DNA of 64,000 nt from Diploptera punctata (GCA_030220185.1 JASPKZ010007249.1:1116001-1180000), one strand, 5' to 3'; positions 11,270 to 24,194 are shown, numbered from the stretch's first letter. The notes: generated by a model not told the origin, from the sequence alone. A program made the numbers and translations.

Positions 11270-11560
11270 ATAAAATATCGTCGACTCGTGTCCAACTCAG
11301 GGTCGGGTCGAGGAATGAGATGAGTAGGCCTATATAGAGGTCTGTGAATATCAAAGGTGCCGGCCGACCACGCCTGGCGCACCATCACAAGGGCAGATGA
11401 ATTAAATAAAACGGAATAAATGAGATGAGTATGGAAAAATTGTGAATTGAAATTGTGGCAGGGGAAAACGGGAGAAACCCCGAGATAAACCTGCCCAAGC
11501 TCCGTTTCGTCCACCACGAAACCCACATGGAGTGACCGAGACTAGATCTCGGGGCCCCAG
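11270..11560. repeat. Probable interspersed repeat, single copy here
   Basis: GC-richer island with GGCAGGGGAAAACGGGAG, AAACCCCGAGATAAACCTGC and a closing TCGGGGCCCCAGCG. It looks like insect repeat consensus sequence, but there is no second copy in the window. Confidence 0.35.
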
Positions 11561-11881
11561 CGTAATAAAATAATTAATTTATACAATTAATAAGAGTAAA
11601 ATAGTCTTTCAAACTTCGGTTAATCCGAAAGCGAATATAATAATATCGATGACAGCGCATGCATAGTATATATATATATATATATATATTAGTGCTATTT
11701 TTAAAATCTTGAGATAATGCCAATAACAAAAATGTGTTCTCCCATTGAATTTCACCTTTGTACGCAATAAACTGTACTTCCTCATCATTCCTTACACATA
11801 AAAAAACTCATTTTTTTATTAAACTTGCGCATAACACACGTGTCCGCAAATCATCCATATACGCATGTGTGTATATATATG

Positions 11882-12200
11882 TCTGTGGTCTCGAGGTAGC
11901 GTGCTGCCTTGTTACGCAGCGGGCCCGGGTTCGGACCCGGTCGGGGCAGTTATTCTGGGTGAGGTTTTTATCGGGGTTTTTCCTCACCTGTAAGACAAAT
12001 GTCAGGAAAACTTTAAGACCCAAACGGTCCCCGAAATCATATGGCCATCATCATCATCATCATCGTCATCCTTCACCGGTGTGGAAAGCAACGGGAAGCT
12101 ACTACAGCTACAATTCCCTAGTAAAGCTGTAAGCATAGCATGAAAATGCTATGATTGCAGTGAAGGACCTACCTTCAGGCAGAATTACTATGGATGGGTG
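11882..12200 (+). mobile_element. SINE family A, full copy
   Basis: Head CTGTGGTCTCGAGGTAGCGT, B-box region GGGTTCGGACCCGGTCGG, shared body, and 3' end CAGAATTACTATGGATGGG. It is followed by a (TA)n run at 12201-12224. Confidence 0.9.
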
Positions 12201-12239
12201 TATATATATATATATATATATATACAGTGCGTGTGTGTC

Positions 12240-12640
12240 TTAATTCTCAAACATCCGCAGTTTTTTTTTTCGGACTAATTTTGTCTTATAGCAATGAAGA
12301 AAAGTAAGATCGAGCACATTATCCAGCAAAATTGGACCATTAGGAGTGGGGATAACCTAAAAGAAAAAATCAGAATGCTCTAACGACCGCGATTTTCGAT
12401 TTTTCGCAACGAATCTTGATATTTGCCATTGGGATAAAACGAAAAACTGAACAAAATCCGATCACTAAAAATCTCTCAGGTAGTCGCCTTGTTTGTTTTC
12501 TCGCAACAAACTGGATATTTAATACGTGCTATTTAATTAACAAAATGAAGATTTTCCCGTAAACCAGCAAAATCAGATTTTAAATTCGAATTTCTGAGGA
12601 ATTCGCATAGTTTTCATACTTCAGCCGAAGCTCAACATTG
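12240..12640. repeat. Unclassified dispersed repeat X, copy 1
   Basis: Shares ordered blocks with 15443-15850 and 34800-36030: 'AAAATTGGACCATTAG', a TTTTTCGCAACGAA block, 'GTAAACCAGCA' and 'TTCTGAGGAATTCGC'. An AT microsatellite lies upstream of copies 1 and 2. No coding capacity or ends were identified. Confidence 0.6.
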
Positions 12641-12649
12641 AAACCACAG

Positions 12650-13240
12650 CCAGAGAGACGCAGTGCTCCTCCTGACGCATCGACGCTTTGGCGGGCTTGC
12701 TTGTCTCCTTTGACTGAACCTGCCGACGACATGCGTACCCAGGATTTCCCGCTGGGATTGTCACTGTGAGGTGTAGAAGAAAACAACACGTAATAGCATA
12801 AAAAATCTAACATACTCGAGGGCTAAAGAGGGCATATTTTTATTTTTTTTATCGAATCTCCAATAATACGAACCCTATATCACCATCCGGTATGTTAGGG
12901 TTTTAGTTACAATACAATTAATTATTTACATAATTTAGAGTATGGTTAATTTCTAGCGTTACATAATAACGTAATATGAACAAATAAATAAATTAATTAA
13001 CAAACCAAAAAAAAAAACACAAATTCATGGTTTGGATTTTTAAATGGAAGATATTTTTTATCTTGTGTAAAAATACAAATTCTTAACTTTTAATGTGGCA
13101 AGTCACTGACTTACTGACTTAAGGAACGCACCAAAAATAAAATAAGAGCCCACATCGAAATTAAGAGCGAATAATCTGAATAATGCACTCTACAGCTCTT
13201 TTAAATTGAATCTGAATCTTTTAAAATGAATGACAGGCTC
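12650..13240. other. Unassigned DNA
   Basis: No gene supported. The minus-strand frame 12813-12580 has no recognised domain. Confidence 0.4.
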
Positions 13241-13252
13241 CAGCTTTAAAGG

Positions 13253-13690
13253 TTATGTTTGGTACTGAACCTCCCATTGTCTCTTAAAATTATGATGGAT
13301 AAAGTCACACAGCTTTCTATAGCAACACTTCTTACATACAATATTTGACAAAGGCAGTTGAAATCTATTATGGCAATAACCTAATTTTTTAATAAATTCA
13401 TGTCTTTTGGAATTAAATACGGGACACTCAAATAACAGAAGTGAGATAGTCGGGCTGGAGTTTTTGCAAATGCAGGTATATGTACCTATTTTAAATCGTT
13501 CCAAATAATGTCCAAATTTACCGTATCCAGTCATAAATTGTGTTAATGCAAAATTAGGTTCTACGTATTTGCACTTTATTCGATCAAAAACAGTAGAGAA
13601 AAATAATGTTCTTGTCAAAGCACCATTAAAAAGAGGGCATATTAAGACCCTAAAACAGCTAGGAAGGGACATACTCCGGCAGTATAGGGA
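13253..13690 (-). pseudogene. LINE C-terminal fragment (Jockey/R1/I type)
   Basis: The minus-strand frame (139 codons) reads LTQFMTGYGKFGHYLERF followed by CxC and LLLFECPVF. That is the usual C-terminal 'LTGHG.F..YL.RF ... E.LLF.CP.F' region after RNase H in Jockey/I/R1-group retrotransposons. RT and RNase H are absent, so this is a truncated remnant. Confidence 0.65.
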
Positions 13691-14044
13691 ATAGTCTGGA
13701 TTCAGATTGGGTGATGGGCTGATGAACCTGACAGGGGCTCAGTTCCCCCACGGACCTGGATTCGGGGGAAGAATGTGGACCGGATACGTAAAAGGGAGAT
13801 CCCGCCCTTCCTATCACTACTACTATTCGCTTAGTTATAGTTACACCATGGTTTATACAATTCTTACATAACAGATATTTTTATAAAGATGTTTTGCTCA
13901 CTAGGTCCAAATCTGAAGATGTGCAAAGTACTATTCATTGTCTTTTTAGCGAATTCGGAAGAAATATAGCTATTAAGGTTGTTCTCATGAAAAAAAAAAT
14001 CTACCTACTTGACACCGAAAATGACGATTATATTTTGTCATAAA

Positions 14045-14318
14045 GTAAAGTGATCCCACGACAGGCCCTTGGGGTAGTAGAAGGTTAAGGCTCCCACTTT
14101 TTCTGGACAATCGGCACTTGATGTCAGCCGGGTTGTCAGCCCTGCATGACGGCCGCCTTTACCCCCAGAACAAGTGTCTGATACTCATTTCCGTTAGAGG
14201 CTGAGTCGACCCCAGGGCCATGGTGCCGCCAGAGGGTTTGGGTCAGTTTAAAAATCCTGACCCCATCGGGACTCGAACTCTCGACCTTCCGGCTTGTAGC
14301 GCAGTGCCCCACCCTATA
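14045..14318 (-). mobile_element. SINE-like repeat E
   Basis: The minus strand begins GGGTGGGGCACTGCGCTACAAG with a B box (GAGTTCGAGTCCCGATGG), then a GTCAGGATTTTTAAACTGAC segment, and ends near CTGTCGTGGGATCACTTTAC. There is one copy in the window; the tRNA-like head supports the call. Confidence 0.55.
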
Positions 14319-14399
14319 TTTTGTCATATGAACAACAATTACAAATAGGAATGAAATGCACAAAGAAATTAAACATATGCTTAATTCTGGAAATGCATG

Positions 14400-14890
14400 C
14401 TATTATGCATTACAAGGACTCTTCTCGTCCCAACTCCTTAAAAAAAAAGATAAACTGAAAACATATAAAACGGTTATTCTCCCAGTTATATTATATGGAT
14501 GCGAAACATGAACTCTTACTTTAAGAGAGGAAAAAAGTTACGAGTATTTGAGAATAAAGTTCTTTGGAAAATTTTTGGATCAAAAAGAGAACAGACAGGT
14601 GAATGGAGAAAAGTATATAATAGTGAGCTACATGATATAATAAAAACAGTTATGTCTCGTAGACTGCGATGGGCAGGACATGTGGCACGTATGGGGGGAT
14701 GAAAGAGGTACATGGAAGCTTCTTGTAGGAAAACGAGAGGGAAAACGCCCAGTTGGTAGACCAAGAATGAATAACATTATCAATGATTTGAGGGAAGTAG
14801 ATTATACAGGGAAACATAATTCAGGATAGGGATGCATAGAGATCTTATGTCCGCGCGGCCATGAACCTACGAGTTCGATAGAGCCAGTGA
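14400..14890 (+). pseudogene. LINE 3' coding remnant
   Basis: Plus-strand frames read KTYKTVILPVILYGCET, then LRVFENKVLWKIFGSKREQTGEWRK, SRRLRWAGHVARMGG and, after a frame break, PVGRP-type text and 'AMNLRVR'. These are standard post-RT motifs of insect LINEs. It is related to the insertion at 55191-55468. Confidence 0.75.
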
Positions 14891-14929
14891 GTTAGTTATA
14901 TATTGCATGATCATTCCGGCCTTTGATTA

Positions 14930-15045
14930 GGTTTTTCGAGTAATAAGAAGTACACAGGGTTGGTTACCAGCCATACGCAGAGCAGGACTAGTGGTAGGGC
15001 TGCTACCTTATAGCCTCTAGTCAGGCGTTCAAAATATGGCATTTC
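14930..15045 (+). repeat. Short repeat related to the 29150-29180 segment
   Basis: Contains GGTAGGGCTGCTACCTTATAGCCTCTAGTCAGGCG, which matches GGGGCTGCCATATTATAGCCTCTGGTCAGGC near 29145-29178. Family unknown. Confidence 0.4.
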
Positions 15046-15193
15046 CTCCAATATATTCCAACTAGACATAGGGACCAAAGAAGATTTTACATCGGTGGAA
15101 AAATCAAGACCAATTTAGTTAGGTTTACCGTCACATGACCTAAAACGGATTTGTTGATGTGTATATATATATGGTATGATAAGAAAAATAAAT

Positions 15194-15268
15194 GCCTGGA
15201 CGGGATTCGAACCCGGATCTCTGAGTCTGTACCTCAGTGTGATATCCATTACACCACCAAGCGAATCC
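15194..15268 (-). tRNA. tRNA-like module (repeat-embedded)
   Basis: The minus strand reads GGATTCGCTTGGTGGTGTAATGG...GGGTTCGAATCCCGTCCAGGC. Its anticodon-loop-like segment GTACAGA sits on a CTGAG/CTCAG stem. The flank AATTC...TTTTTTCTTATATAT is like that of the tRNA-like elements after 24 kb. The acceptor ends pair poorly, so I take it as an element part, not a working tRNA gene. Confidence 0.5.
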
Positions 15269-15409
15269 AATTCAAACATTTATTTTTTCTTATATATGTA
15301 TTATATTCTCCATTATTACTAGATGTCGCGAGAACTCGGTCTTCAGTGCCATCTAGTAGCTGACTATAACAAGTAAGCAAATTAAAGAGAACATTTTTAC
15401 TTTATAGCA

Positions 15410-15412
<3 letters not shown>

Positions 15413-15442
<30 letters not shown>
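15413..15442. repeat. (AT)n microsatellite
   Basis: About 15 AT units upstream of repeat X copy 2. Confidence 0.95.
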
Positions 15443-15447
<5 letters not shown>

Positions 15448-15850
15448 CTGTTAATACTCTGAAGGCTGGAATTTTTTTCAGCATATAGGCTAATTAAATA
15501 GAAAGTAAGGATGAGTTCGTTAACGAACAAAATCGGACCATTTGAAGTGGTGTTAACCTGTAGCGAAAATTTAAAAATCTATTTAGGGGCACATTTTTTA
15601 TTTTTCGCAACGAAACTCGGTGCATACCATTGAAGGTATTCTTAAATAATCAGCTAAATGCGAGCATTAAAAGTGGGGATTTACTCGAAATTTAAAAAAT
15701 CCTGTACTGGCCAACTTTCTCGCAACGAAACTGAATACATAGAATTTAATTAACAAAAGAAAGCCATTCCGTAAACCAGCATTATTAGACCACAAATTCG
15801 ACTTTCTGAGGAATTCGCTTAGTTTACTCAGTTCCTGCGTGACGGTATTT
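15443..15850. repeat. Unclassified dispersed repeat X, copy 2
   Basis: Carries the same ordered blocks as copy 1, including AACAAAATCGGACCATTTG, TTTTTCGCAACGAAACT, CGTAAACCAGCA and TTTCTGAGGAATTCGCTTAG. Confidence 0.6.
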
Positions 15851-18784
15851 TTTTATAATAGCTATACAAATTAGCACACGCGAAATAAAAGTATAGGTTA
15901 AAAATAATAATATAATATATTTCATTGCCGTTATATGTATTTAAAAGGGAAAAAAATAGCTAATTAAAATATAGGCCCCTAATTCATTCCCATACGATCT
16001 CTGAGATTTTTCGATACTATTATCATGAATACGAGTATAAAAATAAGTCTAATTTACCCTCTTGTTAACCGTTAACGACGGCCCAAGATTATTAGAACAG
16101 TAAGTTCATGATCTAATTTCAAGCTTTGCAATTCAAATTTAAAAGTCAAGTTCATGGAAACAAGTACTGTACCAGGTGGCGATATGATGTAAATTAAATT
16201 TCAATGATTCACGATTAAGCAACATAGAAAGACGATTGTGTTTATCTTATCTCTAGTGAACTGTCAGTTTCGTCTGTAGCAGAGATAGGCCTATGTAGAT
16301 GATTTAAAAAATGACTCCGTAATAAGAATAGAATTTTATATTTTAGTGATTTATATAGTGATTTTGTTATTTTTTAAAGCAGAGTGAAATACAAGTGAGT
16401 TTTATGTAAACATGAATGATCATCGGGACTCATGCTGTTCGAGAACATTTGGAAATATTTGTTGTTGGGTAAGTAAAATCACTATAATGTGATATTTTGT
16501 TATGGGATTTCAGATTGCTATGAGACATAATTACCAAGCAAATAAATGAAGTGAATAAAATTGAATATTCTTGATCGGAATTGAATGTTATTTATAAATT
16601 GAATAGCCGCCAGAACAAGGTTGTAACTTTCACTTTATTTCCAAATGGAAAAAGGTCCCATGTGTCACTAGCAACCACTTCCCTTGTAAAAATCAGCTTC
16701 GGGGAAAAATTAGGATTATAACCTTATTCTGTGCGACTATTTACTTACTAGCCTATCTCTATTTAAAACAGTAAAAAAAAAAAAGCTACCGTATACGATT
16801 TTAATAATTTGTAACTGGTTTGGCAAATTGGTCCCTTTATGCACACGCGGCACCCATCTACCTAGAAATAGATGCAGAATTGATTTTGAGGGAGAGAGAA
16901 AACATGAGTAGGCCTATTCAATACCAATCAAATTAAAGAGGAAGCTTATCAGGCTAATACAGAATCTCGAAATCAGAAGGAAATGAAGACTGTAATTACT
17001 CATCCGATATCTTGTTTTATTAATTCATTAAACTCATCTGATATCTTGTTTTATTAATTCATGAACCGTTTATAAAATTAAGATAAGCTAGAGTTAATCT
17101 AACATATGTTACAAGACGTTAATTTAAATAATCTTCAAGATTTTTTGAGTGGGCTTACACTCTTTGGAGCCAATAAAAATGTGTACTACCGAACGGACCG
17201 GGTCAGATATTAACCAGGGATTACGATTTCCAAATCTGTGTATTAAATTTGAGTTTCGTGTCCGAGATATTCAAAATTAATATTCCACGAAATTCCAAAA
17301 TGACTGGGATTTCCGTGGTTTTACTCAGTCACGAGGTAAATCTTAGATTTTAATTTAATTTTCACTATCCATTAAAAATTATTCAAGCGCAATAAATAAG
17401 AACATTTCTATAATAATTGCTATGCACTTAACAGTTTATAGTTTACACGGGTACTGCACACCACATCTCCTAATGAAATACAATAAAAAATATCCTTGAC
17501 GCAATATTTCTAAGTTAAAGCACCATTAAATAAATGTGAAATAAAAAAGTGTTTTAATTATAATAGGCTTATTATTCAGTGAAAATCTTCTATGAAACAA
17601 TGTAAAGATTTTCATTATTGACAGATTACGGTTGGGTATTAAATTGGAAGTGACGGTAATGATACGAAATTTAAAATTCTTTCAATCACGTCTCTATCAA
17701 ATGTAATCCAAAATTCTTAATATATTGAAAATGTAAGATAGATGAACATGTACAAAGTCTGCAATTATGTTGTCTTCTGGAATTCTGTAAGTTAGTACAA
17801 TTTTTTACTAAACTAAAATAAATATAGATCCAAGAAGTACAGAAATTTTCTAGTTCAAGTAAGAATGAATATGATTGCGTCTTCGGTTAAAATTAAAATA
17901 AATTTTTAATGTTGTTGATTTCTAGGCCTATCATTCCATAAACATAAATAGTTGATTAAATGCACATTTCGTTTTTATTTATTGTAGATCATCATTCAAA
18001 TGTTACGTAAATTCAAGTTTCCTTTAATAATTTATTTAACTTTTACTATATATTAAAAATGTCTAGACTGCAAATCTTCTCATACTTATTTGTAGCTACA
18101 ATTTTTAAAAACCATTGCAATATAAAATGAATCATATATATCTGTACGTTGAATTAAACTAGTAATTTGTGTCGGTTACACTACTCAAAATATACATTTT
18201 TCCTTACAGTAGTTTACTTATTACTTTATTTGATGACACCTAAGGTTATTAACCGTCTCAATTCAGGTTTAGGTTGATCATTTTTTCTCAGATGCCACCT
18301 ATTTCAGGCTTGATTTATGTGATAAATCTACGGCATAGGATCCACGGCTTTAATTCCCTTCTGAAGGAACCGATGTTAACAAATTCTGAAAGCGTTTGAG
18401 AACAAGAAAGGAAAACTTTTAAAATGAGTCATTGTTATCCTCCGCATCGAACTCGTGTAATTTAGCTTTGAATGTAACTGAAATGTATGGGATTACAATT
18501 TATGAGAATATATTAATATATATTCCTTTCTTGCTATGTAACGAAAATGAATGGGATTGAAGAAAGAGTGGAATAATTCCTCACAAATATTAAAATTATG
18601 TACTATGGTGTGAGATATGTATTGTGGACTCAGTGTTTTAGTTTACAGGCGCTTTGCTCTGTGGTTAGGTAGGTCTATTTTGCACGGATAAGTATTAGTC
18701 ATTCAAAATATCTCTGCAGGCGGAAGAATTACTAGGCTCTGTTTGTTGCTACACGTGACGTCATATAAGGCAATGTTCAATGTC
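15851..18784. other. Unassigned AT-rich DNA
   Basis: About 2.9 kb without a supportable gene. The only structure seen is a two-copy 34-bp tandem repeat at 16998-17066 (ACTCATCYGATATCTTGTTT). Confidence 0.5.
16998..17066. repeat. 34-bp tandem duplication
   Basis: Two near-identical units starting ACTCATCCGATATCTTG and ACTCATCTGATATCTTG. Confidence 0.85.
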
Positions 18785-19009
18785 AAGGTACGTACACACC
18801 TGCGCGCCGCAAACACGAACGGCGCGCGCGCCGCACCATGTTCGTCAGATTTGGACGGGGTTTTAAGGTGCGCGCGAACGGCGCGCGCGTCTCTCACCAC
18901 GATCCACTCATTGTCGGTTTTTTCCACAAACACTTTGATGGTTCGCTGCTTAGATTTGGACGGGTACCTCAGAGGTTCGTTGCTTTCGGTGCGCACCTAT
19001 TATTTGAGT

Positions 19010-19108
19010 ATGGAGTGGTCAGAGGAAAACGTGTTAAAACTTGTTGACATTTATAGAAGCAAGCAATTATTGTGGGATCCACAACATAAGGATCATTTTA
19101 AAAAATAA
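19010..19108 (+). pseudogene. MADF-domain protein N-terminal remnant
   Basis: From ATG at 19010 the frame reads MEWSEENVLKLVDIYRSK then LLWDPQHKDHFKK and stops. This is the first helix and WDP motif of a MADF DNA-binding domain (normally about 85 residues). The rest of the domain is missing. It lies inside the GC-rich-ended transposon. Confidence 0.6.
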
Positions 19109-19785
19109 TTGAAAGGAGATGCCTGTTTTTTTTTCAATGATATGTGTTTTTTTCGTGTGTACTGTAATTGTATAAATAAATTAGAATTATTTAGAAAACA
19201 TTATTTATTTAAGACGTTCATTTCATAATATTATGTATGAAGTATCACAAAACAATACAATATATAAACACATTTATTGCTAATTATTTATTTATCTCTT
19301 CAAAGACTCCAAAGAGCAAGACTGCTCATGTTAAGGGGCAATATACAAAAAATAATGGCCATAAAACAATTAACAATAAAAACAAGAAAACAAATTCAGG
19401 CATAAGTTTAAGTAATACAAACTACTATAGATACACAATATATGTACACATATAAATACAATATTTAAACAGGATAATATTAATAATAATAAAATTAACA
19501 AAATTAACTAAGAAAGCAATGAGAAAAAATATTTTTAATACAATTAGAAAAATGTTTAACATTCGTGAAATGTTGATATTCAATAGGTAAGTAGTTATTT
19601 TAATGGTTGATTAATGCATAACGAATCCCTTTTATACCTTTTTTTTTTAGAAACTAGTATCTTTGTGCAATAAAGTACAACCTCTAGTATAATAATCATG
19701 TACATTTTTATTAAAAATTAAGGCCATGTTATGGTGAGATAGATTCTTAATAATTTTAAACATATATATACAAATCATGTCCACC

Positions 19786-20122
19786 GCTGTAGTCTCGAGG
19801 TAGCGTGCTGCCTTGTCACGCAGCGGGGCCCGGGTTCAATCCCCGGTCGGGGCAGTTTTTCTGGGTGAGGTTTTTATCGGGGTTTTTCCTCACCTGTAAG
19901 ACAAATGTCAGGAAAACTTTAAGGCCCAAACGGTCCCCGAAATCATATGGCCATCATCATCATCCTTATCATATCATCATCATCTCATCATCCTTCACCG
20001 GTGTGAAAGCAACGGGAAGCTACCACACCTACACAATTCTCTAGTAAAGCTGCAAGCATAGCATGAAAATGCTATGATTTCAGTGAAGGACCTGCCTTCG
20101 GGCAGAATTACTATGGATGGAT
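19786..20122 (+). mobile_element. SINE family A, full copy
   Basis: Head CTGTAGTCTCGAGGTAGCGT, B box GGGTTCAATCCCCGG, body with a CATCATCATCCTTATC stretch, and tail ATTACTATGGATGGATA. Confidence 0.9.
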
Positions 20123-20494
20123 ATACAAATCATATATTTTTTTAAATTCCTTTAATGCTATAATATTTGAAAAAGTATAAATAAAGTTATAAGATGTAAT
20201 AAGTAATAAGCGTGACCAGATGTCCCGATTTTTAACAATTTGTCCCGCGTCCCGCGGCATTTAAAAAAAATGTCCCTATTTTTTGGGAAAGAATGCAGAC
20301 AAGCGGGAGAACGGAAAGGGAATAGACATCGTTGGTTACACCTGCTCTGCAAAATGTCTACTGAAGGTTTGTGGGTTTCCTATGGATCGCAGGAGGTTCG
20401 TTGAAATTAATAATTTCGACGAACATAACACGCGCCGCACGCGCGCGGCGCGCGCGCCGTTCGTGTTCGCGGCGCGCATATGTGTACGTACCTT

Positions 20495-21700
20495 CAGAGT
20501 CCCACGTCCCATACCCCTCTGCTCTCATAGATAGCAGTGTCACGTGATCTATTCCTGCATAAACACGACTGCAGTGCCCTCCGTCAACAACTGCGCTTAC
20601 TCCTTAAACGGGTAATATTTAGCATATCATGTGACGTCACGTTTTATTCACTGGCACTAACGTACTATATTATAACAATACTGCAAAAGACAAAAGTGCT
20701 ACACTGTTAAGATAATTATATCCACTTCAAGTTGACATGGAAACGTAGACTTAGAGGTTGGAGGAGCAGAGCCGCCCTTTATGTACCCATACACATTGTC
20801 TCCCGGCCCGCCGAGCGCACAGTCAGTTTGACCCGGGTACACACTCGGCAGCTAGGAAGAATCAACGAGCAGGTCCCGTGGCCTGTCTCTTCCGGCTGTT
20901 TTAGGGACTTAAATGCCCTATTCAGCTCATTGATATTGTATTATAGTTGATGGTTGAGCGATGATTCAGCCTTGGAAACGTCATTATTTTATACGTCGAT
21001 TATAATACGAAGACATTATTGGTAGAGAAACGCCCACACAGAAGTTGGTCTGAACAATTTTAACAATTATAGCTTTAATGAAACCGGAACAAGCCAACAG
21101 GCTTAATCCTTGGATGATGAAGAAGAAGAAGAAGAAGAACTGATTTTAGTTTTTGGTTATTGGAGCGGTGTCTTAGAAGCCTCTAACAACTTCTCGGCTC
21201 TGCCTGTCAGTAACAATGTATTTTTTAAACCAGAAAGGAACTGTTACCTTTGATACCGTCTGGAAACTAAAATACCGAGTCCACTATATCATAGCTCAAA
21301 TGGTAAAAATATGTAATTTAAAACTTTGGAATAGGGGTCCTTTCAGTATAATTCCCCGACATTTTAGCTTTTCTTATAACTGCGTACATATACAGGAACA
21401 GAATATGTAATTACAAAAAAAATCCGGGCTGTAGTTATTACTATAATTATAAGAACATAGTTTTTGTATAACATCTAAAAAATTAAAACGTATATAATAT
21501 AATATATATACAAAACTAGGCCTTTAATAACGTGAAATATATCCAGTACTCGGATAGATCACTTCCAAACGGAACATTTTTATAGTCACTTGCATTTGCG
21601 TGTAATAGGCTCCTATTCTTCATTGTTAGAAAACATATAAATGTCATGGGACGTAAAAGTAAATAAAGTCCATTGAATAAAGAGATGTAATGAATTTGTA
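20495..21700. other. Unassigned DNA
   Basis: No gene supported. Contains a short GAA-rich run at 21117-21140. Confidence 0.4.
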
Positions 21701-21709
21701 TCAAAGGAC

Positions 21710-22500
21710 AAGATTATATAAAAATAGCGAAAGCAGTGAATAGGAGTTGCACAACTGTCTTTGATATCATAAAAAAGGTGAAGATAGGATTACTTTAATA
21801 AATGATGTTCGGAAAGGCCGCCCACGAAAGTTACTTTCAGAGAAGAAAGAAAAGTTATTGATATAGTGAAAACAATTTCAGTTATAAGTGCAAATTACAG
21901 CACAGGTATTTGTAGATTTGGGGATCCAAAACCAGTGAAGTTCATTGGTTCAATGCCCGAGTAGCAAGAAGAAAACAGTGTACATTCAAAGTAAATAAAA
22001 AGGAAAAACGCTAATTTGCAAATGAATTTGTGGGAAAGGATTCGGAGTTTTTAAAAGTCATCTTCTCAGATGAAAATACATTTTAGATACGGTATTTCAT
22101 TCTGATGACGTTCTTGGATGTGGAGACAGCAAATACTGATTTCGAATAGAAGAACGTTCAGTTCACAGTGAAACATAATGGTTATAATGTTATGGTGTAG
22201 GAATGCATGACAACATTGGGAATGGGACAACTGTTTTCATAGAAGCGAAAATAGACAAATAAAGATAGGAGATATTTAGTTTGGATTGTTCGTCTGGAAC
22301 ACACTTCACACTTTGCTGACTCTACCCCAGTCTCCGGCCTTAAATTGTATAGAAAATTTATGGGATCAACTGGAGAGACAAATTCATAAGTTCCTCATAA
22401 TCGGCAACCCAACTCAAACACATTTTTCCGGATGTTGCATTAAAAGATTGGACAAAATGTCACAAAGAAATAATTAATCCTGCCCAATTGAAATAAGTTA
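21710..22500 (+). pseudogene. Decayed Tc1-like transposase
   Basis: Fragments appear in order on the plus strand: an N-terminal helix-turn-helix-like stretch (KIAKAVNRSCTTVFDIIKKV) followed by GRPRK, then FLKVIFSDENTF (first acid in the SDE motif), and finally PALNCIENLWDQLERQI (third acid region, normally SPDLNPIENLW). Stops and frame changes occur between all of them. It is clearly dead, and the ends were not found. Confidence 0.75.
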
Positions 22501-22509
22501 TTAGCTGAA

Positions 22510-24190
22510 AGAGACGAGGAACACAATTTTAAATATATCTCTGTATAATTTTCGAATACAAAGTTGCTATTTTTTATAGAATATTTTTTTTATGAACTAC
22601 TAGTATATTATATAGGCCTATAACGACGTTCTTTAACATCTAAGCTCATTAGCATCCCAATTAAAATCCAGACGTGAATTTTGATCAGAAACATCTTATT
22701 ACACTTTAGTTTTTTACGTTACATACATTTACGACCCAGAATCAACTGAGTCGTTCTCAAGATTTTTACGTCTTGAAAAAACCCATCTACTTCAGTCGAA
22801 TTTTAACTGACGAACCAGCGCTAACACGGCAACCTCAGAGTCCACTGCAGCGATAATTCGTTCTCTATGGCGATAATCCACCGGGATCGATTAAACATTT
22901 TTGATGAGTCAGCACGAGGTGTGTCAATACACTTATGGGCGACATCTGGCGATGGAAAGATTATAATCATGGTAAATTAACTCCGGTTATGACTATTCGG
23001 AGTCTTTTGAGTACGGCGATCCATGGTCGTGACTTGTGACCATAGAGAACCGACTATCTAGGTACGCTTTACTTATTTTCGTTTGGGCAAGAAAGTGGAC
23101 TTGTATGGTTTGGTAATTAAAACGTTTAAATTAAAGGTGTCAATCGATGCCTTCAAATTCTTCATGAAAAATTGTCAAGAAGTGTAATGCAAAGCTTTTC
23201 AATTGTAAGATGTAGATCAAATTAATGAGATGGAAATTGAATGAAAACTTGTTACTAGATTTTTCTATGTTTATGTTTGTTATGTGTTAAATATTCAAAT
23301 TTCCTTTTTTTCTATTACATTTTTAAAAATTGAATGTTTATTTATGTCAACACTGATGAGTATTCTCAGTATAGGTTAAATGTGTTGATAAATGCTCAAT
23401 GGTTTTCTCTGACAATGACTAGACATTCATTGTAAATAAATGTTGTGTCAGAATTAAGTCACATGATATTCTATTTATTAATTTGCTTTGTTTTATTTTT
23501 ATTCATAAGATATTTAAATACATATATGAAGCATGGGCTCTTATGTTGGTCATATGTTACATTTAATACACTAATGCATATATTTTAATTCAACAGCTTA
23601 CAGGAGGTTATTTTATTGTGGCACTCCTCAGCCACATACCTTGGTCAATTATTGGGCATTAACCACAATTAATTTTACCGTTTACTCACATTTAAAAGAC
23701 CTTGGTCAATTATTGGGCATTAACCACAATTAATTTTACCGTTTACTCACATTTAAAAAAAAGGGCTCAAGTCTAGTGTTTGTCGCTCATGATTTTCCAT
23801 ACAACATTATTATGCCACTGTTGCACTACACATTTTTACCATTTGTAATAATGTTTCATACTATTTTAAACATTTCTTACGATTTTTAAATATTGATATA
23901 ATCATACAAATATAGTGAAAAGTTCTACAGTATTGCAGTGGGCATGCACGAGATGCACAAATGCTATATGTAACTTCCGCTAGATGGCAGTGGAATAAGT
24001 TTTATCAGTATTTGCAATTAATTCCAAACCGTACTTCAAGAAAGTAACTTCATTTTGTTAGATTCCAATGGGACAAGTTAATGTACACAAGATTAGTTTA
24101 TAGTTTATTTAATAATATGCATATAATTAATTTTGTTAGGTTAGAAAAAGAGAAGTTGATGTATGTCCAGTTATTATAAACATTTGGGAA
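22510..24190. other. Unassigned DNA with one tandem duplication
   Basis: Nothing coding is recognised. Holds the 61-bp duplication at 23639-23757. Confidence 0.4.
23639..23757. repeat. 61-bp tandem duplication
   Basis: Two copies of a unit starting CCTTGGTCAATTATTGGGC, in direct contact and essentially identical. Confidence 0.95.
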
Positions 24191-24194
24191 TTTT

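Larger units (their letters stand above)
18785..20494 (+). mobile_element. DNA transposon remnant with GC-rich inverted ends
   Basis: The left end AAGGTACGTACACACCTGCG and right end complementary to it (ending CGTACCTT) continue as inverted copies through CGAACGGCGCGCGCGCC. The interior holds an N-terminal MADF-like coding remnant (19010-19108) and a later SINE A insertion (19786-20122). MADF proteins accompany Harbinger-type transposases. No transposase was found, and no target duplication could be fixed. Confidence 0.6.

Noticed and set aside
12580..12813. 77-codon minus-strand open frame
   Set aside because: No recognisable motif; overlaps repeat X.
6092..15442. AT, ATT and TA runs as regulatory elements
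   Set aside because: Plain microsatellites, several at repeat boundaries.
20210..20290. GTGACCAGATGTCCCGATTTTT segment as a separate element
   Set aside because: Looks like repeat consensus but is a single copy and has no ends in this window, so no class can be supported.
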